Position numbers and translations under genes: made by a program
Source of the DNA: Scleromatobacter sp038243995
GTDB lineage: Bacteria > Pseudomonadota > Gammaproteobacteria > Burkholderiales > Burkholderiaceae_C
Reading direction: 5' to 3'
DNA length: 64,000 bases
NCBI GenBank assembly: GCA_038243995.1
Contig: JBBRTV010000022.1
Coordinates: 40,272 to 104,271, forward strand
Shown here: positions 26,515-34,255 of the stretch, piece by piece
Position numbering within the stretch: the stretch's first letter is position 1
Layout of the letters: each line of letters starts with the position of its first letter
Notes under the pieces: model-generated
What the model saw: the letters and a program-made list of their open reading frames with translations, nothing else
Database searches by the model: none
What the model was told of the DNA's origin: nothing

Positions 26515-27822
26515 ATGACGACGTTCTGGGATCAGATCAGACAGCCCTCCTACCGAGGTGTGAAATTCTTTCCTCTCGCTGGGAACGCGCAGTTCGGTCG
26601 GCGCAACGCGGTGCACGAATATCCGTTTCGCGACAAGCCCTGGGTCGAAGACCTCGGCATGGCCGCGCGTCGGTTCCAGGTTGTTGGCGAGATCGTCGGC
26701 GACGACGTGATCGCGCAGCGCGCGCGCATGATCGCCGCTGTCGAGGCCACGGGCGACGGTGAGCTGACGCATCCGACCTTCGGCACGATCCAGGTTGCTT
26801 TGCTCGGCTTCGAAGTCGAAGAAGACGAGCGCGGACGCCGTTTCGGCTTCAGGTTCACATTCGTCCGACAGGGGCAACGCGCGTTTCCCAAGGCGGTCGT
26901 CTCGGGCAAGAAGTCGATCGCAGCCGCGTCGAATACTGTCGACGACGCGAGCGCGAGCACGTATCAGAAGGCGACGCAGGACGCCACGAGCAACGGCGCG
27001 ACGTTCTCCTCCCAAACACGCGTAGAGGCAACCGCCTGGGCGCGTGACTCCCAGCGTACGGCGACCGATCCGGTAAGCCTGCTGTATCTGGGGGCGTCGC
27101 TTCCAGGATACTTTGGGCGACGGCTCGGCGGCCCATCGAGCTTCCAGGTAGTGCCGCCCTCGCGCGCGGCAGCTCCGCCCACGCTGCAAAGTCTGATCGG
27201 CCTGACTTCGGTTCAACGCGGCGAGGCGGCCGTCGCGACTTCCACAATGATCGACGCCGCAGGAAACATCTCGGCAGCAGGAACGAAGCCGTTCATCGAT
27301 TCCGTGCAGGCAGTCGCTGCAGCAACCCTCGCGGCGGCTTCGACGCTCAGCGATGCATTGCGGGGCTTGGTGCAACTCGCTCAGTACGCGCCTTCCGTCG
27401 TCGCGGTGGGCGCTGCGCGAGTGGCACAGCTGGCCGCTGCGGATCTCTTCCGACGGGCGGCGCTCGCTGTCCTGGCAGTCGCTGGCTCCAACTATCAGCC
27501 CAGCTCATCCGACGATGCGCTCGCCGTGCGCACTCTGGTGCTCGACATCCTCGACGCAGAGATCACGGTTGCTGGAGATCAGGGCGAAGACGACATGTTT
27601 ATCGCCCTCCGCGCCCTGCGCGCCCTCGTCGTCCAGGATCTGAACGTGCGCGGTGCGGGACTCCCGTCGCTGGTGACGGTTGAAACGCAGGCCTGTCTGC
27701 CATCGCTAGTGCTCGCGCAGCGCCTCTATCGCGATCCGACGCGCGCCGATGAGCTCGTGCAGCGCGCAAATCCGATTCATCCCGCGTTCATGCCAACTTC
27801 GTTCAAGGCGCTGAACAAATGA
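26515..27822 (+). CDS. DNA circulation / N-family tail protein, Mu gp43-like
   Basis: 435-aa protein. The N-terminus TTFWDQIRQPSYRGVKFF, then HEYPFRDKPWVEDLGMAARRFQVVGEIVGDDV, and the TFGTIQVALLGFEVEEDERG block are diagnostic of the Mu N/gp43 'DNA circularisation protein N-terminus' family. The rest is Ala-rich and helical. In Mu it follows the tape measure and precedes gp44; here it comes after gp44, gp45 and the chaperone, a rearranged order. Confidence 0.85.
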   Translation: MTTFWDQIRQPSYRGVKFFPLAGNAQFGRRNAVHEYPFRDKPWVEDLGMAARRFQVVGEIVGDDVIAQRARMIAAVEATGDGELTHPTFGTIQVALLGFEVEEDERGRRFGFRFTFVRQGQRAFPKAVVSGKKSIAAASNTVDDASASTYQKATQDATSNGATFSSQTRVEATAWARDSQRTATDPVSLLYLGASLPGYFGRRLGGPSSFQVVPPSRAAAPPTLQSLIGLTSVQRGEAAVATSTMIDAAGNISAAGTKPFIDSVQAVAAATLAAASTLSDALRGLVQLAQYAPSVVAVGAARVAQLAAADLFRRAALAVLAVAGSNYQPSSSDDALAVRTLVLDILDAEITVAGDQGEDDMFIALRALRALVVQDLNVRGAGLPSLVTVETQACLPSLVLAQRLYRDPTRADELVQRANPIHPAFMPTSFKALNK

Positions 27823-28130
27823 GTTTCTTCGGCCCAACCAATCAGCTTGGCGTCGACACGCCGGCCAGCCCGGACGGCCTGCTCGCGCGCGGCACGCTGC
27901 TCGGGTGCGTCAAGGCCTCGGGCAAGTTCGTCGTCTGCGTGCCTGCGGCGATCGACGGCAGCGCGCAGCCGGCGGCCATCCTCGTCGACCAGGTGGAAGC
28001 GGCCGACGCGGACGCGATCGGTTTTGCATGCCTGGCCGGCCAGTTTGACGCGAGCCATGTGGCCTACGACACGACGTGGACGCTGGCCGATCTAACGCTG
28101 GCCATGCGCATCCGCGGGTTGTTCATCTAA
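27819..28130 (+). CDS. head decoration protein D-like
   Basis: 103-aa small protein resembling phage head decoration proteins (lambda gpD type). The block LLARGTLLGCVKASGKFVVC is followed by GSAQPAAILVDQVEAADADA, and the protein ends in a RIRGLFI tail. Such proteins trimerise on the expanded capsid. It overlaps the N-like gene stop (ATGA) and precedes the head protease, but no capsid gene follows. Confidence 0.75.
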   Translation: MSFFGPTNQLGVDTPASPDGLLARGTLLGCVKASGKFVVCVPAAIDGSAQPAAILVDQVEAADADAIGFACLAGQFDASHVAYDTTWTLADLTLAMRIRGLFI

Positions 28131-28159
28131 CCCATCAGCAGGGCATTCCAAGGAAACCC

Positions 28160-29035
28160 ATGACCGCCTTCAACTTTCCCCACCTCGCGGCCAAGCTGTT
28201 CAACACCCCGCTTGCGATTCACCCCCGCAAGGCGGAGATCGTGGTCGGCGCGCTCGCCGCGAGGCTCGGGATCGGCAGCGTGACGTCTCTCTACAGCGGC
28301 GCTGATGACCAGGGCGTCTCGCTCGAGGCCATGGCAGCGCCCGGCATGAATGAACGCACCGGATATGACGTCTTCGAGGGCGTCGCAGTGATCCCCGTCT
28401 CTGGCACGCTGGTGCATCGGCTAGGCACTCTGCGCCCGATGAGTGGCATGACAGGCTACGACGGCATTCGCCAGAACTTGATGGCCGCGCTCCTGGACGC
28501 GGACGTGAAAGCGATCCTGTTCGACATCGACAGCCCCGGTGGCTCGGTGGCCGGCTGCTTCGATTTGGTGGACACGATCTACACGGCGCGGGGAATCAAG
28601 CCCATGTGGGCGATCTCGAACGAGATGGCATACAGCGCCGCTTACGCAATCGCGAGTGCCACGGACAAAGTTATCGTTTCTCGCACCGCCGGCGTGGGGT
28701 CTGTCGGGGTCGTGACGATGCACATGGACTGGTCGGACGCGATCGACAAGGCGGGCCTGAAGGTCACCATCGTCACGTACGGCGAGCACAAGGCGGACGG
28801 CAACCCGTATCAGCGAATCTCGAAAGACGCGCTCGCGCGCATCCAGGCAGACATCAACGCGATGGGTGAGCTGTTCTCCGACACGGTCGCGCGCAATCGC
28901 GGAATGCGAGCGAGCCGCGTTCGTGCGACCGAAGCGCTCTGCTACCTCGGGGCGGCGGGTGTCGAGGCGGGCCTAGCTGACAGCGTGATGGCCGTCGACG
29001 AGGCCTTTCGCAGGCTTCACCAAACCACCGTCTGA
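28160..29035 (+). CDS. S49-family head maturation protease
   Basis: 291-aa serine peptidase of the S49/SppA group as found in lambda gpC-type head proteases. The VIPVSGTLVHRLG strand, LFDIDSPGGSVAGCFDLVD and AYSAAYAIASATDKVIVSRTAGVGSVGV follow the order of the fold. The nucleophile Ser lies in MAYSAAYAIAS (near residue 155). A Lys on the following helix-loop (HKADGNPYQ) would complete the Ser-Lys dyad. It normally cleaves scaffold and portal/capsid tails. ATG 28160 is preferred over an upstream frame because it has the AAGGAAA ribosome-binding site. Confidence 0.88.
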   Translation: MTAFNFPHLAAKLFNTPLAIHPRKAEIVVGALAARLGIGSVTSLYSGADDQGVSLEAMAAPGMNERTGYDVFEGVAVIPVSGTLVHRLGTLRPMSGMTGYDGIRQNLMAALLDADVKAILFDIDSPGGSVAGCFDLVDTIYTARGIKPMWAISNEMAYSAAYAIASATDKVIVSRTAGVGSVGVVTMHMDWSDAIDKAGLKVTIVTYGEHKADGNPYQRISKDALARIQADINAMGELFSDTVARNRGMRASRVRATEALCYLGAAGVEAGLADSVMAVDEAFRRLHQTTV

Positions 29036-29070
29036 ACCGCTGAGACGCGGTAAACATTCAGGATCAAACC

Positions 29071-29775
29071 ATGTTGCTACCCCATGTCCGACTCGCTTTC
29101 CTGTTCGGCCTTCGACCAAAACAGGAGGCGGCCAAAGTGACGGTCGGTTCCGAGCCGGCCGACCAGGCGGTGATCGAGTCAGCCAATGTGCAGAGGCGCG
29201 CGCCTGCGCCGTTGTCGCTGAGAGCGGCGGCCGACTGGCTTGTCGCGCAGAGGAGAGAGCGAGCGACGAGACTGGTCGACCAGTCTCAGCGTCAGCCGAC
29301 ATCCACCAGCAGGGCGGTCGCGCCGCCTGCCCCGGCCATGCCGGCCGCAGTCTCGCAACAGCAGACCATCGCCGCGTTCGCGGCGAGGGAGCGCGCGCGC
29401 TGCGCAGCGATCGTCCGACACGGCATCGAGGTCGGAGCAATGCGGCAGGCCTGCGTCCTCGCATTCGATACGCGGATGCGCACCGAGACCGCGATCGCGA
29501 CGCTGGACACGTGCCTGGAGGTGGACGGCAACTCCGCACGCCGCCTTCGACGACAGCAGTGGGCGAACGAAATCAATGCGCCTGCCGCGGCGAAGCCGGC
29601 GCCCCCGAAATCCGCCGCCGACATCGCCGCCGAGATCACCGCAGTGGCCACGCGCGCAAACCCGCATTCCGGCCGCATGACGCTCAGCGAGAGCGTTCGC
29701 AGCTGGCGGCGCGAAAGCGTCCAACCCGACACCAGCCGCCAACCCGGCCCGAATGACCGGGCCACAACCAACTGA
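29071..29775 (+). CDS. probable head scaffold-like protein
   Basis: 234-aa protein with a low-complexity N-terminal half and a helical segment (AAFAARERARCAAIVRHGIE.. ACVLAFDTRMRTETAIATLD) like the C-terminal scaffold part fused to, or encoded with, lambda C/Nu3-type proteases. A further Lys/Ala/Pro-rich tail follows. The position directly after the S49 protease supports a scaffold role. A major capsid gene, normally next, is missing. Confidence 0.55.
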   Translation: MLLPHVRLAFLFGLRPKQEAAKVTVGSEPADQAVIESANVQRRAPAPLSLRAAADWLVAQRRERATRLVDQSQRQPTSTSRAVAPPAPAMPAAVSQQQTIAAFAARERARCAAIVRHGIEVGAMRQACVLAFDTRMRTETAIATLDTCLEVDGNSARRLRRQQWANEINAPAAAKPAPPKSAADIAAEITAVATRANPHSGRMTLSESVRSWRRESVQPDTSRQPGPNDRATTN

Positions 29776-29786
29776 AGGAAACAACC

Positions 29787-29978
29787 ATGAACCCCGACCA
29801 AAGCAATTCTCAAGACAGCGCCAGCGCAACCCCAGCGCGGCAAGACGAAGCCGCAGGGCCGCACAGCCTGGGCGGATGGGCCGGGCCCGATACCAAAGCC
29901 ATCAACGCGGATTCGACCGCCGACGCTCCGAAGACCTACCCCGCGCCCTCCGGCTCGCTGGCAGTCGTCATCGGCTGA
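29787..29978 (+). CDS. small uncharacterised phage protein
   Basis: 63-aa polar protein (PDQSNSQDSASATPARQDEA then hydrophobic SGSLAVVIG at the very end). It begins after AAGGAAACAACC, a good ribosome-binding site. No family recognised. It could be a head accessory or a processed peptide because it follows the scaffold-like gene. Confidence 0.45.
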   Translation: MNPDQSNSQDSASATPARQDEAAGPHSLGGWAGPDTKAINADSTADAPKTYPAPSGSLAVVIG

Positions 29979-30020
29979 GCTACCAGCACCCTTAGTTTGT
30001 GAATCAAAAGGAAGACAGCA

Positions 30021-30518
30021 ATGTTCAATAGCACCAGCCTGAAGGGCCGCGCCGACGCGATCGCCGCGCAGCAGGCCACCGTCAACGCCATCGAGACTCA
30101 TCCCTCACCCGGGTCTGACCTGAGTCAGGCCCGGGCCGCCCTCGCATCCCTCGCAGCCGATCATCTGGTGAGCACCAGGCAACAGGCCCGGGAATCCTAC
30201 GAGGCAGGCAAGGCCGAGTTCTTCGCTGCAATCGCAAACCTGCACACGATCACTGCCAAGACGGATGCAGCCGCTCGCGTGGCGAGCGAACTGTCACGGC
30301 AGATCGATGGCCGAGTCGGCGACGAGGCGCACGAATGGGCCAACGGCATCCTCAAGAATCTGAAAACGCCCGTCATCCCCGGAGGCCTGTGGAACCGCCA
30401 ATGGCATCCGGAGGACGCACACGCTCACGCGAACGAGCGCGTGCGCCCGCATCTCCAGGCTGCCACAGCCTCGCTCGAGGCGGCCGGCATCTCGATTCCG
30501 GGTGTTGCCACGGTCTGA
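30021..30518 (+). CDS. uncharacterised phage protein, helical
   Basis: 165-aa protein starting MFNSTSLKGRADAIAAQQ, almost wholly helical (LAADHLVSTRQQARESYEAG), with a C-terminal part containing WANGILKNLKTPVIPGGLWN. The next gene begins with a similar MF(D)S..L start and a similar layout ('VEILNNVTLPTLTNYGW' versus 'ANGILKNLKTPVIPGGLW'), so the two are probably diverged paralogues. Function unknown. It stands where capsid genes would be expected. The AAAAGGAAG ribosome-binding site is good. Confidence 0.55.
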   Translation: MFNSTSLKGRADAIAAQQATVNAIETHPSPGSDLSQARAALASLAADHLVSTRQQARESYEAGKAEFFAAIANLHTITAKTDAAARVASELSRQIDGRVGDEAHEWANGILKNLKTPVIPGGLWNRQWHPEDAHAHANERVRPHLQAATASLEAAGISIPGVATV

Positions 30519-30582
30519 CCCCGCCCTGCTCAACTCCAATCCTGGCGACTGACCGCGCCACAACCCCGAAAGATCACGACCC

Positions 30583-31422
30583 ATGTTCGACTCGAAAAAG
30601 CTTCTCGCGCACAGCGCACCTATCCTCGCTCAGCGAGCCACGATTGCGGATCTGCAGGCGCACCATGCCCGCGCAACCACCGACGCCCAGACGGGCGACA
30701 CGAGCGCGGGAGCACTCACGGAGTTGCGGCAGCGGCGCGAAAAGATAATCGGCGAGGCCTACATCGCCAAGACGAAGGCGGACACCAAGACGGTCGACGC
30801 GGAGATCGCGCGCTTGGAGAAGGTCAGCGTGGCCGCTCTCGAAGCGGCGCAGTCTGCTCGACATGCCCTGCCGGTGATCGAGGAGCAGCTCGCCGCGGCT
30901 CACGAGCGACTGCGCCTCCTGCAGGGCGACCAGGCGCAAGACGCACTGCAGCAGGCCCAGGCCGCGCTCGGTGCCCGCACCGACGCCATCAAGACGGCGG
31001 GTGCAGCGTTGCTCGCTCTCATTACGGAGGCCGACGTAGCCGCGCGCATGGCGGCTGCGCTGAAGAAACGTCTCGATGGCGGGCTCGGCGGGGAACACGA
31101 CCTGTTCGTCGTCGAAATCCTCAACAACGTGACGCTCCCGACGTTGACGAACTATGGCTGGCGCGGCCTGGCCGCCAACATCGACGCCACCTTGCGCGCT
31201 CGGCCGGTCTTCGAGGCGGCTGAGCACCAACTGCGCGAGGTTGGCCTGGAGGTGTCCGGTTCCGTGCTCAAGCCGAAGCCGGTGCAGCACGCGTCGTCTT
31301 CCGAATCGCGGCCGGTGACGATCACGAGCAGCGCCGGCATGGTGGGGGAGTTCGTCAGGAGTCCGACCATCACGCTGGCCGATGACAAGGCACCCGGGCT
31401 GGTCGACAGCGTCACGCACTGA
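30583..31422 (+). CDS. uncharacterised coiled-coil phage protein
   Basis: 279-aa protein, start MFDSKKLLAHSAPILAQRAT. Residues 40-160 form a long predicted coiled coil (KTVDAEIARLEKVSVAALEA, EEQLAAAHERLRLLQGDQ), followed by VVEILNNVTLPTLTNYGWRG and a C-terminal beta-like tail. Likely paralogue of the preceding gene. Last gene of the structural run; its role is unknown. A scaffold- or size-determination-type protein is one possibility from the coiled coil and position, but this is inference only. Confidence 0.55.
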   Translation: MFDSKKLLAHSAPILAQRATIADLQAHHARATTDAQTGDTSAGALTELRQRREKIIGEAYIAKTKADTKTVDAEIARLEKVSVAALEAAQSARHALPVIEEQLAAAHERLRLLQGDQAQDALQQAQAALGARTDAIKTAGAALLALITEADVAARMAAALKKRLDGGLGGEHDLFVVEILNNVTLPTLTNYGWRGLAANIDATLRARPVFEAAEHQLREVGLEVSGSVLKPKPVQHASSSESRPVTITSSAGMVGEFVRSPTITLADDKAPGLVDSVTH

Positions 31423-31765
31423 GGATCTGGCAGAGGACGCATCAGAACGACGCTGGTTGAACGATCGCAGGCGCGGACAGTATCTGCATCGTCCTCGGCC
31501 TGAGCAGCAACTCAGCACCCTGAGCGGCACGGATCGCAGGGGTGCCATGGTTGCATCGACTCGCAAGGGATCGCGCTGGCTGCGTTCGGCTGGGGCAGTC
31601 AAGGCATGGGTAGCCTGACGCGGGATCGATGGGCCTGAGGGCCCCTGACGAGCCCGCCCAGCCCGGGTCGATGTGTTGCTAAAAAGCCACGGGTCCCTCC
31701 TGGAGGGTCAGCGGGGCGGGCAATTGCGCACCGCGTTGTTTGGGTAGCTACAGAGTTTGAAATTT

Positions 31766-31787
31766 GGGTAACAGCGGTGGGTAACAG
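31766..31787 (+). repeat. gggtaacag repeat pair
   Basis: Two gggtaacag units, at 31766-31774 and 31779-31787, 13 bases apart. Same motif as the denser array downstream. Confidence 0.6.
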
Positions 31788-31934
31788 CGCCTGGGTCTTC
31801 GCGACGGGCGAAGGCATGCACGAAGGACTGCGCCGAGTTGGGCGCGCTGCATCAGTGAAAACCACTCGAATTCCGGAGGCGGTGAGCAGCGCGAATTTCG
31901 CCGCCCGCTGTTACCCAGGGCCTCGCGTTCAGGT

Positions 31935-31980
31935 GGGTAACACGGTCGGGTAACAGCTTGGGTAACAGGCTGGGTAACAG
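31935..31980 (+). repeat. gggtaac(a) iteron-like array
   Basis: Four units start at 31935, 31948, 31960 and 31972 with spacing of 12-13 bases, ending just before the ATG at 31993. A further unit at 32003 lies inside the gene. The core is the reverse complement of the GTTACCC motif found near both att sites. Regular spacing of about one helical turn suggests cooperative binding of one protein, either as replication iterons or as an operator. Confidence 0.65.
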
Positions 31981-31992
31981 AAGGAGGTAACG

Positions 31993-32643
31993 ATGGTGGA
32001 ACGGGTAACACAGGCGGACTTTGCGCGAATGATGCTGGTCAGCCGAAAGACGATCACGAAGTGGAAGAGCCACCTTCTGGTCATGGAGGGCGAGCTGGTC
32101 GACGTCGAGGCCTCGAAGGCTCGGATCGCGCGTTACCGCGTCGGAGGCATCCCCAAGGCGGCCCGAGGCCAGGCGGGAACATCGCCCGCGCAGGCGGTGT
32201 CTCAAGACTTGGGGATATCGATCACGCGCGCCGAAGCAGCGGAACGGCTCGAGGCATTGGACGGAACCGTGGCTTTCGATTGGACGCCTACGGCGGTCGA
32301 GCAGCGCCTCTACAAGTCCGCCGCGGCCGTTGGACTGACGCTTGCGAGATCTGACCTCGCGCCGCCGGTTCACTGGGGCGGATGGCAGGTGCAGAGGCTC
32401 GACGGAATCGGGGGGCATGACCTGGCGGTGCACGACGTTGTTGGCGGCTACGGGTACGAGCTGGAAGCCAGCGAGGTGCTGTACTGCTGCCGGCGCGAAT
32501 TGGTCGGGTACGAGCTACTCGACCTCTGCCCTGCGGACGCGTTCTCGCTCTCGATCGAGCAACTGAAAGTCTTGGCCTTTCCGTTCTGCGAAAGCCACGA
32601 CCAAAGTCCGCCGGACTGGGCCGTGCTGAGAAACGGAATCTAG
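31993..32643 (+). CDS. helix-turn-helix protein, possible repressor or small terminase-like
   Basis: 216-aa protein. The N-terminus VTQADFARMMLVSRKTITKW (residues 5-24) is a helix-turn-helix of the kind seen in phage Nu1/small terminase and related DNA-binding proteins. Residues 25-50 (HLLVMEGELVDVEASKARIARYR) are the usual continuation. The remaining 150 residues (WGGWQVQRLDGIGGHDLAVHDV then YELLDLCPADAFSLS) do not match a known family. It is preceded by an AAGGAGG ribosome-binding site within the repeat array, so it may bind that array and control its own expression. Alternatives are a replication protein, a repressor or a DNA-packaging protein. Confidence 0.6.
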   Translation: MVERVTQADFARMMLVSRKTITKWKSHLLVMEGELVDVEASKARIARYRVGGIPKAARGQAGTSPAQAVSQDLGISITRAEAAERLEALDGTVAFDWTPTAVEQRLYKSAAAVGLTLARSDLAPPVHWGGWQVQRLDGIGGHDLAVHDVVGGYGYELEASEVLYCCRRELVGYELLDLCPADAFSLSIEQLKVLAFPFCESHDQSPPDWAVLRNGI

Positions 32644-32963
32644 GTCAAGTCCCACGCGAAGGAATCCAGTCCGCCCGGGGCTTCGTGACCCCGGGAGAAT
32701 TGGCGAGCGGGAGGTGTCGCCAGGCGCCGGCGGATCACGCGCGGCACCTCCGTCAAACATGATCGCCACCCGTCGCGACGCTGTTGTCATGATCGGCTTC
32801 TCGCGGCACGCGTGCTTGGGCGGTCGAAAGGCCGGGAGGCACGCCCCCTACCCGCGGATTTAACGGGAGCACAGGCCCGCAGAGGGCATTTCACCGTGGT
32901 TCTTACAAGCTGAACCCGGGTCGGCACCGCCTGAGCATGCGGTAGCCGGTAGATCAGCGTCGA
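32644..32963. other. gene-free stretch with terminator-like hairpin
   Basis: About 320 bases between convergently placed genes. A perfect 7-bp stem (CCCGGGG/CCCCGGG, 32674-32695) lies soon after the stop of the HTH gene and may end its transcript. Nothing else is assigned. Confidence 0.4.
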
Positions 32964-33239
32964 TTAATCGACTTCCGGCTTGGCCGGGGTAACCGCGAAA
33001 GTTGGCGGCTGTTCGAGAAAAAGCACCCGACTCGAAAGATCGCATTCGCGGGCACAACCGGTCAACTCCCCCAGGCATTGCAGCCCAGCCGACAAGTCGA
33101 GCTGGATCGTTCCGTCGTTGAGCACGACCCCTCCCGAGAGCTCCTTGACCAAGATCCGCGCTTCGTTCGCGAACTTTCGGAAGTTGCCCGTGTTCGAGCG
33201 AGGGTTGTTGCCCTGCGTTGCGATGAAAATGGCGTGCAT
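32964..33239 (-). CDS. uncharacterised small protein
   Basis: 91-aa protein on the minus strand, start MHAIFIATQGNNPRSNTGNF, preceded by an AAGGAGATTCC ribosome-binding site, which supports it over the plus-strand frame in the same place. It has a beta-like and helical mix (FANEARILVKELSGGVVLND) with three cysteines. Unknown family. It is the only protein gene of the element on the minus strand, so it may be expressed in the lysogenic state. Confidence 0.55.
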   Translation of the reverse strand: MHAIFIATQGNNPRSNTGNFRKFANEARILVKELSGGVVLNDGTIQLDLSAGLQCLGELTGCARECDLSSRVLFLEQPPTFAVTPAKPEVD

Positions 33240-33365
33240 GGAATCTCCTTAGTTGCTATGAAATTCTGGCGGCTCGGGGCCCGTTCGGGAACCGTTTCGC
33301 AGCCAAGGCCGAGCCTCGACCAGCGGTGCGCTCGTCAGTCAGGGGGGTGCCAGGTGCAACCGCCC

Positions 33366-33392
33366 AAAAAGAAGCCCGGCATGCGGCCGGGC
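33366..33392 (-). terminator. intrinsic terminator of the element small RNA
   Basis: Minus strand: 7-bp stem GCCCGGC/GCCGGGC with a 5-base loop, followed by TTCTTTTT. Confidence 0.8.
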
Positions 33393-33437
33393 TTGAGACC
33401 GGCGACCAAGGGAGGGAGGACGGTAGCGCCGCCGGAG
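33366..33437 (-). ncRNA. putative small RNA with anti-Shine-Dalgarno loop (element copy)
   Basis: Minus-strand counterpart of the locus at 11105-11193. A stem is formed by CCGGCGgcgctACC (33422-33435) with GGTCGCCGG (33399-33407). The loop contains CCTCCCTCC, complementary to Shine-Dalgarno sequences, and is followed by an intrinsic terminator. A plausible promoter lies upstream: TTGGCC (33465-33470), 16-base spacer, TAGAAT (33443-33448), giving a start near 33437 and a transcript of about 70 nt. The stem, loop and terminator are conserved with the chromosomal copy while the surroundings differ. Confidence 0.65.
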
Positions 33438-33442
33438 CACGA

Positions 33443-33470
33443 ATTCTACTGGGGATCTCGACCCGGCCAA
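33443..33470 (-). promoter_or_regulatory. sigma70-like promoter of the element small RNA
   Basis: Minus strand TTGGCC, 16 bases, TAGAAT, placed 6-7 bases before the stem of the putative small RNA. The boxes are close to the consensus TTGACA/TATAAT. Confidence 0.5.
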
Positions 33471-33533
33471 GACTGCGCGCTGCGCGACGGCTGGCGCGCA
33501 CGCCCTGAGCCTGCCGTTTGCCACAGTGCATCC

Positions 33534-34160
33534 ATGCCCCATTCCAAGACTTTCAGCGACGAAGTCGGCCCCTGCTGGTACTGCGTGCACTACGCCGGGC
33601 CGTGCTGGGGCGACCCGTACCTGGCCGACTGCCGGCGCGATCCGAAGGCGCCGAGTTGCGTCGCCAATGCGTCGCATGGGTGCGCCTTCTACGTGCGCGA
33701 AATAGGGGTGGATGACGAATACATGGCGGCCCGCGCCCAAGGTCTGGCCGTCGCGCGCACCCGGCGCGCAGCCCATCGTGGCGAGGCAATGAGAAGTCGC
33801 GCAGGCGGGCATCAGCCGGCAGTGCTCTCTGCGGCGACGTCACGCCCGTCGCCGGATCCTTCCATTCGCTCCACAGGTCCGCCAAGCCACACGCGCGGCC
33901 ATCAGAGGAGTTCGGAAGGGTCGCATTTGAAATGCGACCCTTTGCGACGGCCGGTGGGCGTCGTCAACGGCGATGAACTCAGAGCGTCGGGCTGTTGCCG
34001 GAGGCGGGTTTCGTCCTGTTACACACCACCGACAGAAAAGACGTCTGGATCACCCTCGGCATCCCCCTCTTCGAAAGGCCGGTGCCGTGAGGTCGCTCCC
34101 GTTACCCGGGCGTTACCCCGGAGTTATCCGGCAGCTCTTGACTTGAGCATAAGTCATTGA
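33534..34160 (+). CDS. Cys-rich small protein gene at the right end of the element
   Basis: 208-aa frame from ATG 33534. Only the first 75 residues look protein-like: CWYCVHYAGPCWGDPYLADC, then SCVANASHGCAFYVREIGVDDEY, with eight cysteines. This resembles small Cys-rich zinc-finger-like proteins of Burkholderiales. The rest is Arg/Ser-rich and spans the GTTACCC sites before attR, so the true 3' end may have been replaced during integration or by a frameshift. No good ribosome-binding site is seen. It is transcribed away from the small RNA gene next to it. Confidence 0.45.
   Translation: MPHSKTFSDEVGPCWYCVHYAGPCWGDPYLADCRRDPKAPSCVANASHGCAFYVREIGVDDEYMAARAQGLAVARTRRAAHRGEAMRSRAGGHQPAVLSAATSRPSPDPSIRSTGPPSHTRGHQRSSEGSHLKCDPLRRPVGVVNGDELRASGCCRRRVSSCYTPPTEKTSGSPSASPSSKGRCREVAPVTRALPRSYPAALDLSISH
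34101..34129. promoter_or_regulatory. putative arm-type sites, right end
   Basis: GTTACCC at 34101-34107, GTTACCC at 34112-34118 and GTTATCC at 34123-34129, each exactly 11 bases apart, 35-60 bases inside attR. They match the pair near attL in sequence, spacing and orientation. Confidence 0.5.
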
Positions 34161-34163
34161 TTT

Positions 34164-34243
<80 letters not shown>

Positions 34244-34255
34244 AAGCTTGGCATT

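Larger units (their letters stand above)
31423..31992. other. long intergenic region with gggtaac repeats
   Basis: About 570 bases with no convincing gene. It carries two gggtaacag units at 31766-31787, an inverted gttaccc at 31910-31916, and a tight array at 31935-31980 immediately before the HTH gene at 31993. It is a candidate replication origin or a regulatory region. Confidence 0.5.

Noticed and set aside
31935..31980. CRISPR array
   Set aside because: Repeat units are only about 9 bases with 3-4 base gaps, and no cas genes are near. It is an iteron or operator-type array.
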